From: Candidatus Poribacteria bacterium | Lineage (GTDB): Bacteria > Poribacteria > WGA-4E > WGA-3G | Length of the DNA stretch: 52,064 nucleotides | Direction: 5' to 3' | Assembly: GCA_009839745.1 (NCBI GenBank) | Contig: VXPE01000054.1 | Coordinates: forward strand, 1 to 52,064 | Shown: one piece after another, positions 23,448-31,789 of the stretch | Position numbering within the stretch: position 1 is the first letter of the stretch | Layout: every line of letters starts with the position of its first letter | Position numbers and translations under genes: made by a program | Notes under the pieces: generated by a model | What the model was told of the DNA's origin: nothing | Seen by the model: only the letters and a program-made list of their open reading frames with translations | The model's database searches: none

Positions 23448-24848
23448 ATGGAAACCATGAAAGGCAAGCGCATTCTCCCTTATGTCGTCTGTCTCGTATT
23501 CGGTTGTATCATCGGTGGTTACTCGGATACGCCGCTCCCACTTCTCAGTTTGCTGGCTGTAACGTGTGCTTTCATCTTTTTAGGCATGGAGCTTGCGGTC
23601 TATCTGCTGTTAATCGCCCTGCCATTTTCATTTCGCTATATTCTCCCAGGTCGCTTTGAGATTCAAACACCGACAGAACCCCTCTTAGGGATGCTCGTTG
23701 CCGTTTACTGCGTGCGACGCATACTGGATCGGGTAATCCGGTCGGGAACCGGAGTTCCCGCCTACGGGACTAAATCGGAAAATACCTTCCCTTTTTTTCC
23801 CCCTCTCTGCTTCTACATCCTTGTTACATTTCTTTCTGCCATCAACACGCCCGATCTTTTTGGGACACTTAAGGGAGCACTCCGTGCGACAGCCTACATG
23901 CTGTTCAGTGTGATAGTGCACACTGTCATCCAAAACAGGAATTCCCTGAAACGACTTTTTGTCGCCAGTTTTCCGTCCGCTGCGGTTGCCGTCATCTGGA
24001 CAGTTATTGTCCTCATCTATCACATAGATGCCTGGCAGTGGACAAGTGCGTATCGGAGTGCGCCGTTTACAAATTATTCCGTCTACGGTGCGTTTGCTGC
24101 GCTTTTCTTCCTCGTCTGTCTGAGTCGTCTTCTCTTTGACAATAGTGGGTACGACCGTGTGCTCTGGACGGCATGGTTCTTATGCTTCGGTGTGGGACTC
24201 CTGTTCTGCTTTTCGCGTGGGGTCTGGCTATCGGTCATCGTTGCGATCGGTTTCATGCTGCTGCAACTGGGGAAAGGCGTTACGCATAAAAAGATTCTGT
24301 TTATCGGTGCGGCATGCTTTATCCTACTGGCGTGTCTGAATCTTCCCGGTATCTACAATATTCTCGTTGAACGTGTCACATCCGCGGTGGACCTCAGTTA
24401 TGCTTCAAACCGAGCGCGTCTCTTACGATGGGGACAGGCTTTCGTGATGTTCGCTGAAAGCCCTATTTTGGGGAAAGGATACGGGGCGTTTGCGATGTTA
24501 TACGAGGAGGATGTGGCACTTGTTGGAAGTTATACGGCGCAGTATCAACTCGGTGCCCACAGCGAATATCTCCAAGTGATGGCGGAATTGGGAATCGTTG
24601 GATTAGGGATATGGGTATGGTTGAACTTTGCCTTCCTACGCTATGGGTTTCGTGCCCTCCAAACGTTAGAAGACGGGTTTTACCGTGCCATGGTCATTGG
24701 ATTAATGGCGGCAGAAATTTCATTGATGGTGCACTTCACCGTAAACAATCTGCTGAACGGGGACGCCATTGGGATTCCCTTCTGGGGTATCTACGGATTA
24801 TTGCCGGCTGTTGTGCAAATGGCGAACCGCGAAAAGACTTCATCATAG
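23448..24848 (+). CDS. O-antigen ligase / polymerase family membrane protein
   Basis: A 466-aa polytopic protein with about 10-12 membrane segments. The large periplasmic loop carries the Wzy_C hallmark: RLLRWGQAFVMFAESPILGK, GYGAFAMLYEED and, later, HSEYLQVMAELGIVGLGIWV, where the His is the usual essential residue. It would ligate or polymerise lipid-linked glycans at the outer face of the inner membrane. Residues about 97-110 (RVIRSGTGVPAYGTKS) form a variable loop coded by a REP hairpin. No Shine-Dalgarno is obvious; translation is probably coupled to the preceding gene. Confidence 0.82.
   Translation: METMKGKRILPYVVCLVFGCIIGGYSDTPLPLLSLLAVTCAFIFLGMELAVYLLLIALPFSFRYILPGRFEIQTPTEPLLGMLVAVYCVRRILDRVIRSGTGVPAYGTKSENTFPFFPPLCFYILVTFLSAINTPDLFGTLKGALRATAYMLFSVIVHTVIQNRNSLKRLFVASFPSAAVAVIWTVIVLIYHIDAWQWTSAYRSAPFTNYSVYGAFAALFFLVCLSRLLFDNSGYDRVLWTAWFLCFGVGLLFCFSRGVWLSVIVAIGFMLLQLGKGVTHKKILFIGAACFILLACLNLPGIYNILVERVTSAVDLSYASNRARLLRWGQAFVMFAESPILGKGYGAFAMLYEEDVALVGSYTAQYQLGAHSEYLQVMAELGIVGLGIWVWLNFAFLRYGFRALQTLEDGFYRAMVIGLMAAEISLMVHFTVNNLLNGDAIGIPFWGIYGLLPAVVQMANREKTSS
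23743..23765 (-). repeat. GTAG-REP inside the O-antigen-ligase-like gene
   Basis: On the minus strand: GTAGG, then CGGGAAC-TCCG-GTTCCCG, a perfect 7-bp stem. It is read through in frame and encodes part of a loop (SGTGVPAYG). Confidence 0.7.
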
Positions 24849-24979
24849 GTATTTGGAACCAATCCTTACAATCCTTTAGGTTTGCGTGCTATGACACTGG
24901 TAATCGCCGAAAACACGCAAGAAAATCTTCTGTCAGATTTAAGAATATCACAAAACCCAAATCAGGACAACTGAAAAGT

Positions 24980-25119
24980 TATACCAAATCTGAAAGATAA
25001 ATTCGCATTTTAGAGATTTTGAAACGTTATGAGGTTTCCGCTGGCTTGGACGGGCGAGGGGACCTCGCCCCTACGAACCGGTTTTCGTTAATGAGAAAAG
25101 TTCCTTTAGAAATGGTATT
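24980..25119. repeat. MITE-like inverted repeat with central REP
   Basis: The arm TACCAAATCTGAAAG (24982-24996) matches the inverted CTTTAGAAATGGTA (25104-25117). The centre is a perfect 8-bp hairpin, GGGCGAGG-GGA-CCTCGCCC-CTAC (25052-25074), identical to the one at 30549. It occupies most of the 343-bp gap after the ligase gene. Nothing else is seen there apart from the sulfatase promoter. Confidence 0.75.
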
Positions 25120-25132
25120 AGACTACACCTGA

Positions 25133-25161
25133 TTGAAAAATATCATACAGTATGTTATTAT
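25133..25161 (+). promoter_or_regulatory. Sigma-70 promoter of the sulfatase-like gene
   Basis: TTGAAA (25133-25138), 17-bp spacer, TATTAT (25156-25161), each one base off consensus. It overlaps a small palindrome, ATTAT-ATGCG-ATAAT, that could be an operator. GAGGA lies 8 bases before the ATG at 25192. Confidence 0.55.
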
Positions 25162-25191
25162 ATGCGATAATCTTTTCAATGAGGAAGTGCT

Positions 25192-26550
25192 ATGAACATC
25201 ATCCACATTATTTCAGACACATTTCGACGGGATAACCTTGCTATCTATGGCGGAAAGGGATACACACCCTCCCTGAATGCTTTCGCGGAAAAATGTGTCG
25301 TTTTTGACAAAGCGTATGTCTGTGGTTTTCCGACTGTTCCGATTCGTGGCGAACTCGTGACAGGGCAAGTCAGTATCTGTCGAAGGGGGTGGGAACCTCT
25401 CAAACGAGATGTCCCCGTCATCGCTGATGACTTAACGAACGCTGGGATTGTGAGTATGATGATTGCGGATACGCCGCATCACATCAACAACGGTTTCTTT
25501 TACAACCGTGGGTTCACGGGATGGAAGTGGATTCGCGGGCAAGAGGGTGATCATTTAGAGACGCAGCCCTACGATTATGAATCGAAAAAATCGTTGCAGT
25601 ATCGTGAGTACACACGAACACATCCGAACAAATTGCCCGGTGGACTCGGCAATCACCTGAGAAACATGGCGTTCCGACAGACCGAGGCGGACACTTACGT
25701 TGCGCAGACGATGCAGACGGCTTGCGACTGGTTGGAACGTAACCATCAGCACGAAAACTTCTACCTGATGGTGGACACTTTCGATCCGCATGAACCGTGG
25801 GATGCCCCCGAATGGTATCTAAAGCGTTTCGATGCGAGCGATTACGACGGACCGGAACCGATCTATCCCCCCTACGGTCCCAATCCGATGAATGAACGAG
25901 AGACGGAACGGCTCAACGCCCTCTACCGGGCAGAAGCATCACTGGCTGACAACTGGATCGGACAACTCCTGCGGAAAATCGATTATATGGGCTTGATGGA
26001 AAACACAATGGTGATCTTCATGGCGGATCACGGTTTCCTACTGGGTGAACACGGACTCCTCGCGAAGAACCTCAGCATGTATGAAGAGGTTATCCATATC
26101 CCACTCATGGTTTATCACCCAGAGGCGACACCCCGGCACACCAATGCGCTCGCCAGCATTATTGATATTCCGCCTACCGTTATTGATGTGTTGGATGTGG
26201 AACACGAGGCGCAAGTGGAAGGTAACAGTCTTCTGCCCGTTATCATGGGAGATACTGACACAGGACGCGAGTATACTGTTACGCATGGTGCCTGGGTCGG
26301 GGGCTGGAGTCCTGATGGCGGTAGCCCGCATGGAAGCATCACGGACGGCACATGGTCTCTGCTTTTAGAGAACCAAGGCGCGCCGCAGCAGTTATTCCAT
26401 TTACCCTCTGATCCGGAACAGATGAATAATCGGTTTGAATCAGATACGTCAGAGGCGCGGCGGCTCTACCAAGCATTTCTGGACTTCTTAGGGCAGCATG
26501 GCGCACCTGACGCAATGGTGACAGAATTCCAGAGTCGATGGCAAGACTGA
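25192..26550 (+). CDS. Sulfatase-fold hydrolase with Thr at the catalytic position
   Basis: A 452-aa member of the alkaline-phosphatase/sulfatase superfamily. The fold is clear: IISDTFRRDNLAIYG at the N-terminus, DTFDPHEPWDAP, and FMADHGFLLGEHGLLAKN with the metal-binding Asp-His and the Lys. In the signature (C/S)-x-P-x-R the first residue is Thr: GFPTVPIRGELVTG, Thr48-Pro50-Arg52. Thr cannot become formylglycine, so this is probably not a true sulfatase; Thr nucleophiles occur in related phosphodiesterases. No signal peptide, so cytoplasmic. Transcribed alone from its own promoter. The substrate is unknown. Confidence 0.82.
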   Translation: MNIIHIISDTFRRDNLAIYGGKGYTPSLNAFAEKCVVFDKAYVCGFPTVPIRGELVTGQVSICRRGWEPLKRDVPVIADDLTNAGIVSMMIADTPHHINNGFFYNRGFTGWKWIRGQEGDHLETQPYDYESKKSLQYREYTRTHPNKLPGGLGNHLRNMAFRQTEADTYVAQTMQTACDWLERNHQHENFYLMVDTFDPHEPWDAPEWYLKRFDASDYDGPEPIYPPYGPNPMNERETERLNALYRAEASLADNWIGQLLRKIDYMGLMENTMVIFMADHGFLLGEHGLLAKNLSMYEEVIHIPLMVYHPEATPRHTNALASIIDIPPTVIDVLDVEHEAQVEGNSLLPVIMGDTDTGREYTVTHGAWVGGWSPDGGSPHGSITDGTWSLLLENQGAPQQLFHLPSDPEQMNNRFESDTSEARRLYQAFLDFLGQHGAPDAMVTEFQSRWQD

Positions 26551-26596
26551 TTTCTACTCAGTACCCCCATTTCTCAAAAACGGTATGGTTCTTAGG

Positions 26597-26618
26597 GGTT
26601 GGGTAACCCAACCTCTAC
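26597..26618 (-). repeat. GTAG-REP between convergent genes
   Basis: On the minus strand: GTAGA, then GGTTGGG-TTA-CCCAACC, a perfect 7-bp stem. It lies between the convergent sulfatase-like and WD40 genes and may help terminate transcription. Confidence 0.75.
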
Positions 26619-26653
26619 TCTCACAATTCATCGCGCATTGTGTAAGTCCCGAT

Positions 26654-28825
26654 TTACCTTTTATGGTGTAGATACAGTGTCACGTCCCACAAGAGAACAG
26701 TGCCATCAAAACTACCGCTGGCGAGAAGCGTGCCATCTGGTGAAAAGGCAATGTCCTGAACGTCAGTGGAGTGCCCCCAGAAAGTGACGATATTCTCACC
26801 CGTTGCCACCTCCCACAACCGGATGGACACTTTCTCTGTACCATCCCACCAAGCACCAGAAGCGAGGAAGTATCCACATGGTGAAAATGCCAAGGCAAAC
26901 TGCCTCCGACACGTTAAGGGCGGTAATATCGCTCTGAGCACTTCATAAGTCTTCGCATCCCATAACCGAATTTCGCCATATAGCCCACCCGCAATGATAT
27001 CACCACGAGGGGAAAAAGCAAGTGCCCCGATTTCAGGACGCGCAGGTTTATCTCCTCGCTCGCGCCTTTCACGCTGCTGCTCTATGAACTCTTGTTTGTG
27101 ATACAGATCACCATTATAGCGTTCTGGGTTTAACTGGGTTAAGGAGAGTGAGATCAGTTCCGCACCGGATGCGACATTCCATACCCGAACCGTTTCATCA
27201 TTTGAAGCACTCACGAGGCGTTTACCATCCGGGGCAAACGCGAGTGCCTTAATAGTAGCAGTGTGTCCAATGAGAGCATTCCGCTGGTTTCCATGTCTAT
27301 CCCACACATATAACTTGCCATCGTAGTCTCCACTTGCCCATTTTTCGCCTGTAGGCGAGAACACAGCCGCCTGCACATACTCTTCGTGTGCAGTGTGCCC
27401 AATGAGCGTATGGTGATTACCTTGCCTATCCCACACATATAATCTACTATCTAGATCCGCGCCTTGCTCCCCAGGCCTTGCCGCGAAGGGTACAGACTCC
27501 TGGAGTAGAGCGGACCAATCAATTGTTTGATGCGTTTCAAGATTCCACACGTAAAGCATGTTCCGAGCACTGCCCAATGCGTCTACATTTCCAGAAGGGG
27601 AAATATAGACAGAATGGACTTTCGTTTCTGTATTGACAGGGGTCTTTGTCGTCACACGGGATATCAACCGCCGGGATTGTTTTTTGGAAAGCACATCCCA
27701 ACAAGTGACAGGTCCCGTGCCAGCAGTTAGGAGTGTTTCACCATCTGGCGAAAATGTGACACACGCTGGAAAGGAAATTTCTGTAGAAACAACGGCAACA
27801 GCGTGTGGCATATCCACATCCCACAAGTTAATCTCTGCTGCACGCGCGAAAGCCAAAGAAGTGCCTTTTGAAAACCGGATGCTACCGATGGAAGCAGGTA
27901 GTTTGAAGGTTTTTAATTTTTCATGGCGTTCCACATCCCACACAAAAGTTGCAGCGGTGTCAGTTTTACCCACCCCAGCAGCACGCAGCGCGCCCGAGGG
28001 TAAATAAGACGGAACCATCCAATACTTCTCAGCATATTTGGAAAATACGCGTGTCTGGTTGCCGGTGGTGACACACCACTCTCGTAAGATGCCAGACATA
28101 TCACCAGCGGCAAGATACCTTCCACAAGGAGAGAAGGTAAGGAAAAGGACTTGTGCCGTATTTCCGTTGAAAGAAGCGACGTGTTCACCTGTTGTTACGT
28201 GCCACACTGAGATGCAATCAACGGTGCCCGCTGCGTCAGCCGGACTAGCGCATGCCAAAAAGCACCCATCATCGGAAAAACAGAGGGGTCGCCGCAATCC
28301 ACGCCATTTAATCTTTATATCTGGAGTGGCGGAACATCGGGAGATCTGTTCACCCGTTTCCGAATGCCAGATGTAAATGACACCCATTGATGTCACCGAA
28401 GCAGCAATGTACTGACCGTCCCCAGAAAAGGCAACCCGTGAAATTCCGTCACGCCACTCGTCACTTTTCCCTTCCGAATATTTCATTCTGGAAACGCGTA
28501 TTCCGCGATGAAGATCCCATACCTTGAGGATACCATCCGCATTGCCAGTGACAAGCCAACGGCTTTCATTAGGGGAAAAATCCACAGTGGTAACCATCCC
28601 GCGTTCCGTGTCCCACAACGCGATAGGCACTAGCATCGAGTAGTCATATACCCACACCCCTATATCGGTTCCAACTGCAAAATATTTCCTATCTTGCGAA
28701 ATGGCCAGGTCGTTCACGCTTCCTCGCCCCAATCGGGCAATTGCTCCGTTAGGTAACCTCCATGTTGCAACATCTTTGTTTATATCTACACATTGTTTCT
28801 GAATTTGCGAGATTTGATTTTTCAT
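26654..28825 (-). CDS. WD40-repeat beta-propeller protein
   Basis: A 723-aa protein made almost entirely of WD40 units, about 12-14, enough for two 7-bladed propellers. Clear units include IKALAFAPDGKRLVSASNDE (then TVRVWN), VQDIAFSPDGTLLASGSFDG (then TVLLWD) and VTTVDFSPNESRWLVTGNAD. The conserved GH, D and W/D positions are visible. There is no signal peptide, membrane segment or catalytic domain, so it is a cytoplasmic scaffold whose partner is unknown. An inserted Arg/Glu-rich segment (EFIEQQRERRERGDKPARPE) separates two blades. The start codon has only a weak ribosome site. Confidence 0.88.
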   Translation of the reverse strand: MKNQISQIQKQCVDINKDVATWRLPNGAIARLGRGSVNDLAISQDRKYFAVGTDIGVWVYDYSMLVPIALWDTERGMVTTVDFSPNESRWLVTGNADGILKVWDLHRGIRVSRMKYSEGKSDEWRDGISRVAFSGDGQYIAASVTSMGVIYIWHSETGEQISRCSATPDIKIKWRGLRRPLCFSDDGCFLACASPADAAGTVDCISVWHVTTGEHVASFNGNTAQVLFLTFSPCGRYLAAGDMSGILREWCVTTGNQTRVFSKYAEKYWMVPSYLPSGALRAAGVGKTDTAATFVWDVERHEKLKTFKLPASIGSIRFSKGTSLAFARAAEINLWDVDMPHAVAVVSTEISFPACVTFSPDGETLLTAGTGPVTCWDVLSKKQSRRLISRVTTKTPVNTETKVHSVYISPSGNVDALGSARNMLYVWNLETHQTIDWSALLQESVPFAARPGEQGADLDSRLYVWDRQGNHHTLIGHTAHEEYVQAAVFSPTGEKWASGDYDGKLYVWDRHGNQRNALIGHTATIKALAFAPDGKRLVSASNDETVRVWNVASGAELISLSLTQLNPERYNGDLYHKQEFIEQQRERRERGDKPARPEIGALAFSPRGDIIAGGLYGEIRLWDAKTYEVLRAILPPLTCRRQFALAFSPCGYFLASGAWWDGTEKVSIRLWEVATGENIVTFWGHSTDVQDIAFSPDGTLLASGSFDGTVLLWDVTLYLHHKR

Positions 28826-28845
28826 CTGAAACCATTTCTCTTGGA

Positions 28846-28942
28846 AAACGAGAGCGTCCCATGCCTTATAGACGAATGTTAACAGCTACGTAAATACCTT
28901 CACTCGAAATTAACATCGGATGCTCTCGTTTCACATGAAACG
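28846..28942. repeat. Inverted repeat ending in a parS-like palindrome
   Basis: AAACGAGAGCGTCC (28846-28859) and GGATGCTCTCGTTT (28918-28931) are inverted copies with one mismatch. An inner pair, CGAATGTTAA and TTAACATCG, extends the stem. The right end runs into CGTTTCACATGAAACG (28927-28942), which differs from the ParB-binding parS core GTTTCACGTGAAAC at one position. It lies between two minus-strand genes. Confidence 0.55.
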
Positions 28943-28943
28943 T

Positions 28944-29282
28944 CTATTTCTCTGTACAACCAGCACCACCACTACATACTGAATTATTTTTGCATTCTTG
29001 ACAGGTGCTAGGGTAACTACAACCATTTCCACCAGTTGGACATGTAGGTGTACTGTTGCTGAAACTGCTTGCCGGAAGGGGATTATCCTTTCCACCACAA
29101 CAGTCGTCAGTAACTGTAGTATCCGCAGGGATACCACCTCCGAAATCCGAGCTGCTGTCAACGGCAGAGGAAACTGCCTTTGCCTCACCATCACAGCAAT
29201 AGGTGGCTTGGGACTCTGAGACCGCTCCATTATTATACGTAAACAGGAAGAGAGCACCACTCAGGAATATCAAAGCAGCCAT
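28944..29282 (-). CDS. Small cysteine-rich exported protein
   Basis: A 112-aa protein that I do not recognise. Residues 1-18 are a hydrophobic export or anchor segment (ALIFLSGALFLFTYNNG). The rest is Gly/Ser/Thr-rich with about 10 Cys, in CC pairs and CxxC-like spacings (ATYCCDGE, DDCCGGKD, TCPTGGNGCSYPSTCQECKN), ending GGAGCTEK. The spacing suggests disulfides or metal/cluster binding outside the cytoplasm. An in-frame stop just upstream fixes this ATG as the only start. A promoter-like element lies at 29313-29341. Confidence 0.55.
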   Translation of the reverse strand: MAALIFLSGALFLFTYNNGAVSESQATYCCDGEAKAVSSAVDSSSDFGGGIPADTTVTDDCCGGKDNPLPASSFSNSTPTCPTGGNGCSYPSTCQECKNNSVCSGGAGCTEK

Positions 29283-29312
29283 AAACCGCCAGATGGTGTG
29301 CCGGTTTAGGTG

Positions 29313-29341
29313 AGTCTATCTGAAATCGCAAAAAATGTCAA
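29313..29341 (-). promoter_or_regulatory. Candidate sigma-70 promoter of the Cys-rich gene
   Basis: On the minus strand TTGACA (29341-29336), 17-bp spacer, TAGACT (29318-29313). The -35 is perfect and the -10 weak. Start expected about 24 nt before the ATG at 29282. Confidence 0.45.
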
Positions 29342-29399
29342 ACTTTTTTCGGCAAAAAAGTAAAAATTGATTTCCCTGCCTTCTCAGAACAGACCCCAA

Positions 29400-29415
29400 G
29401 CGCAATGAATTGCGC
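29400..29415. repeat. Short hairpin repeat, variant type
   Basis: GCGCAA-TGAA-TTGCGC followed by GAC. The hairpin at 31634-31649 (GTGCGAT-AA-ATCGCAC, then GACCAC) has the same layout. It could also help end transcription of the dehydrogenase gene at 29439. Confidence 0.5.
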
Positions 29416-29438
29416 GACTGTAAACTCCCGCACAAACA

Positions 29439-30446
29439 CTACGTCCAGTCCATAATCACACCCAAGTATTCATCTTTGCGATCCGCCAATCCATCGTAGG
29501 CAGATTGTGCGGATACCTCCGGGTCAATGACATGCGTCAGCAATTCTTGCGCCTTGAACTTGCCCTCACACATCAGTGAATAGACCAAGCGCGAGTTGCG
29601 TTCAAGTGAATGTTTCGACTCGCCAGAGTGCATCGTCGGGTAGACCCACTCATGTGCACTTCTGAGCGTAATCGCGCCCAAACCGACACTGTGGCTGTAG
29701 TTTAAAATGGCGGTTGCATCTGTGACGTATTCACCGCGCGGCGAACCGAGTAAGATGACCTCTCCCTGTCTGCCGGTCAACTGATATGCTGTTTCGACGA
29801 GTCGTGGGTTTCCGATCGCTTCGACAGTGACCGCGGCTTTCTCGCCGTTTGTCAAATCTATAACCCGTTCCAGCGCATCTTCTTCATCTGGATTAATCAG
29901 GTGTTGGATACCGCACTGCCGAGCGATTTCAAGTCGACGCGGCACCCGCTCGATGCTGATAACTTTCATGCCTGCCAGATTGAAAAGTTGCGAGGCAGAG
30001 TTGCCGACCAATCCCAAACCGATAACCGCAACGGTATCCCCGAATTCGGCGGAAGATACCCGTAGAGAGGTCATTGCGACTGTCGCCATTCGGACGAACG
30101 GAACCAATTTCTCGTCTATGTCTAAAGGCGGTTTAAACGCTAAAAGGACTGACTCGGTTTTGGCGATAGAGGCGTGTGGACCATAGCAGAAGGCGAGGTC
30201 TCCGACGGCACATTTGGTCACATTTTCACCAACTTTGCGGACTTCGCCGATCGACGTATAGCCGGAGCCGTGTGGGAACTGTGTTCCACTTTCGAGTCCA
30301 GTATACCCTGCGCCTTCGGTGCCGGGACTAATCAAACTGTAGTGCGTTTTTAACAGAATTTGGTTCGGCGTGAGTGTCTCATCAAGTTCAAAATCCTCCA
30401 GCGTTGCTGAACGTTTCGCTGGCATCACAATCCGTTTTCCTTTCAT
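29439..30446 (-). CDS. Medium-chain (MDR) alcohol dehydrogenase-like oxidoreductase
   Basis: A 335-aa zinc-type MDR protein. The N-terminal GroES-like part has YSLISPGTEGAGYTG and FPHGSGYTSIGEV. The Rossmann part has VAVIGLGLVGNSASQLFNLAG and then SIERVPRRLEIARQCG. The usual catalytic Cys and GHE zinc ligands are not evident in the first part, so it resembles the group of zinc-poor MDR enzymes acting on sugars or polyols. AAGGAG 9 bases before the ATG fixes the start. It is divergent from a PhyH-like oxygenase across a MITE. Substrate unknown. Confidence 0.78.
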   Translation of the reverse strand: MKGKRIVMPAKRSATLEDFELDETLTPNQILLKTHYSLISPGTEGAGYTGLESGTQFPHGSGYTSIGEVRKVGENVTKCAVGDLAFCYGPHASIAKTESVLLAFKPPLDIDEKLVPFVRMATVAMTSLRVSSAEFGDTVAVIGLGLVGNSASQLFNLAGMKVISIERVPRRLEIARQCGIQHLINPDEEDALERVIDLTNGEKAAVTVEAIGNPRLVETAYQLTGRQGEVILLGSPRGEYVTDATAILNYSHSVGLGAITLRSAHEWVYPTMHSGESKHSLERNSRLVYSLMCEGKFKAQELLTHVIDPEVSAQSAYDGLADRKDEYLGVIMDWT

Positions 30447-30502
30447 GCCGTAATGCTCCTTGTTGAATTTTTTCCATTATGGTATCATATTTGCCAAACT
30501 TT

Positions 30503-30637
30503 TTATATTTTTATAGTAAAACCCATAATTAATGGGACATTTGACAGCGGGCGAGGGGACCTCGCCCCTACGAGGTGAGGCAGGCATGTCGGAGCGTTAA
30601 AATGTCTTTTTAATTCTAAACTTTACTATAATTATTC
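30503..30637. repeat. MITE-like inverted repeat with central REP, between divergent genes
   Basis: The outer arms contain TTTATAGTAAA (about 30510) and TTTACTATAAT (about 30622), with partial matching inward (GGGACATTT against AAAATGTC). The central hairpin GGGCGAGG-GGA-CCTCGCCC-CTAC is at 30549-30571. The same outer TTTATAGTA ends occur at 50946-51050. It occupies the shared upstream region of the MDR and PhyH-like genes and may carry promoter activity. Confidence 0.72.
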
Positions 30638-30660
30638 CTTGCGGTAGGGAGAGATTTTTT

Positions 30661-31542
30661 ATGAGACTCACGCCAGAGCAGTGCGAAACCTTCTGGACAC
30701 AAGGTGTTCTAATCGCCAAAAATGTCTTGACTGACGAAGACCTCCAGCCGGTGATTGACGAGATTTCAGATTGGATTTCGGAACGCGCCCTTGCCTTAAA
30801 GCAGGAAGGTAAAATCGAAGACTTGCATGAAGATGACCCCTTTGATAAACGGTTCGGTAAGTTGTTAGCACAATCCAACGAGATGGTGAGTGGCTTGGAC
30901 ATCATGCACTACCGTGGCAAAGCCATCTTTGAATTCCTGAAGAACGACAACCTTTTAGATGTCGTTGAAGGTATTGTGGGTCCCGAAATTACGTGTAATC
31001 CGATTCAGCATCTACGTGCGAAACCGCCCGTTATAGACGGGAATGCGAGTTGGGCAGGGGGTGTGCCGTGGCACCAAGATGCTGGTGTGATGATGCCAGA
31101 AGCGGAGGGATCCGCCATCATCACATGTTGGCTTCCACTGGGGGACAGCACAATAGAGATGGGATGTCTTGAAGCGTTGCCGGGTATTACTGAAGACAAA
31201 GGCTATCTGAGCCACCAAAAAGAGGGCGGGACGATGATCAAACCGGAGTTGATGCCGGATGTTGAACCGCTTATGTTGGAATGTTATCGTGGTGATGTTA
31301 TCTTATTGAGCCGCTTCACCCCACATCGCTCGCAACCGAACACGTCCGATCGGTGCCGTTGGTCGCTGGATTTACGTTATCAGACCACAGGACATCATAC
31401 GGGACGCACGGCGCATCCAGACTTCATCGTCCGGAGTCGTAAAAATCCCGAAACTGTCCTATCTGAACACCAAGAATGGTGCGATTTGTGGACAGATGCT
31501 TTTGAAAACCCACGCGGCTTCGCAGGACATAGGTCGGTATAA
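30661..31542 (+). CDS. Phytanoyl-CoA dioxygenase-like Fe(II)/2-oxoglutarate oxygenase
   Basis: A 293-aa PhyH-family protein predicted to hydroxylate a small molecule with O2 and 2-oxoglutarate. The Fe(II) facial triad is visible: VPWHQDAG (His and Asp) and RFTPHRSQPN (distal His). The nearby Arg in RWSLDLRYQ probably binds 2-oxoglutarate. The N-terminus LTPEQCETFWTQGVLIAKNV is the usual PhyH opening. GGGAG 8 bases before the ATG, just after a CCTTGCGGT motif that resembles an inverted SR1 core. Substrate unknown; many members occur in sponge-symbiont genomes. Confidence 0.85.
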   Translation: MRLTPEQCETFWTQGVLIAKNVLTDEDLQPVIDEISDWISERALALKQEGKIEDLHEDDPFDKRFGKLLAQSNEMVSGLDIMHYRGKAIFEFLKNDNLLDVVEGIVGPEITCNPIQHLRAKPPVIDGNASWAGGVPWHQDAGVMMPEAEGSAIITCWLPLGDSTIEMGCLEALPGITEDKGYLSHQKEGGTMIKPELMPDVEPLMLECYRGDVILLSRFTPHRSQPNTSDRCRWSLDLRYQTTGHHTGRTAHPDFIVRSRKNPETVLSEHQEWCDLWTDAFENPRGFAGHRSV

Positions 31543-31633
31543 CCATCAGCGGTTGGCAGTCGATTATCGGTTATCGGAAAATTGTAGCACAATCTATATG
31601 AGGATTCAGGATTTAATTCGGTCATTTCTGAAC

Positions 31634-31649
31634 GTGCGATAAATCGCAC
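31634..31649. repeat. Short hairpin repeat, variant type
   Basis: GTGCGAT-AA-ATCGCAC followed by GACCAC, in the 244-bp gap after the PhyH-like gene. Layout matches 29400-29415. Upstream, at about 31545-31575, lie GGTTATCGG-type heptamer repeats. Confidence 0.5.
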
Positions 31650-31697
31650 GACCACGAACCAGCCTGTTATTTAGATTGTATAGGTTTAACAGTAATT

Positions 31698-31789
31698 GTA
31701 GCCTGCAACAACGGCGCAGGCGGATATACGCAAAAGCACGTGAAATCATTAACCCACTTGATCGAACCGCAAGGAAAAATTAAAGAATG
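31698..31789 (+). repeat. SR1 repeat, copy 4, ending on a start codon
   Basis: Starts with GTAG-CCTGC...GCAGG, a REP-like hairpin, then CGGATATACGCAAAAGCACG and TGAAATCATTAACCCACTTG. It ends with the core ATCGAACCGCAAGGAAAAAT and TAAAGAATGG. AAGGA lies 11 bases before the ATG at 31787. Read in the nadK-like frame it encodes GGYTQKHVKSLTHLIEPQGK. Confidence 0.88.

Noticed and set aside
30628-30645. Eighth SR1 copy before the PhyH-like gene
   Set aside because: Only TTCCTTGCGGT matches, in the inverted direction and without flanks. Too short to count, though it may be a truncated end.
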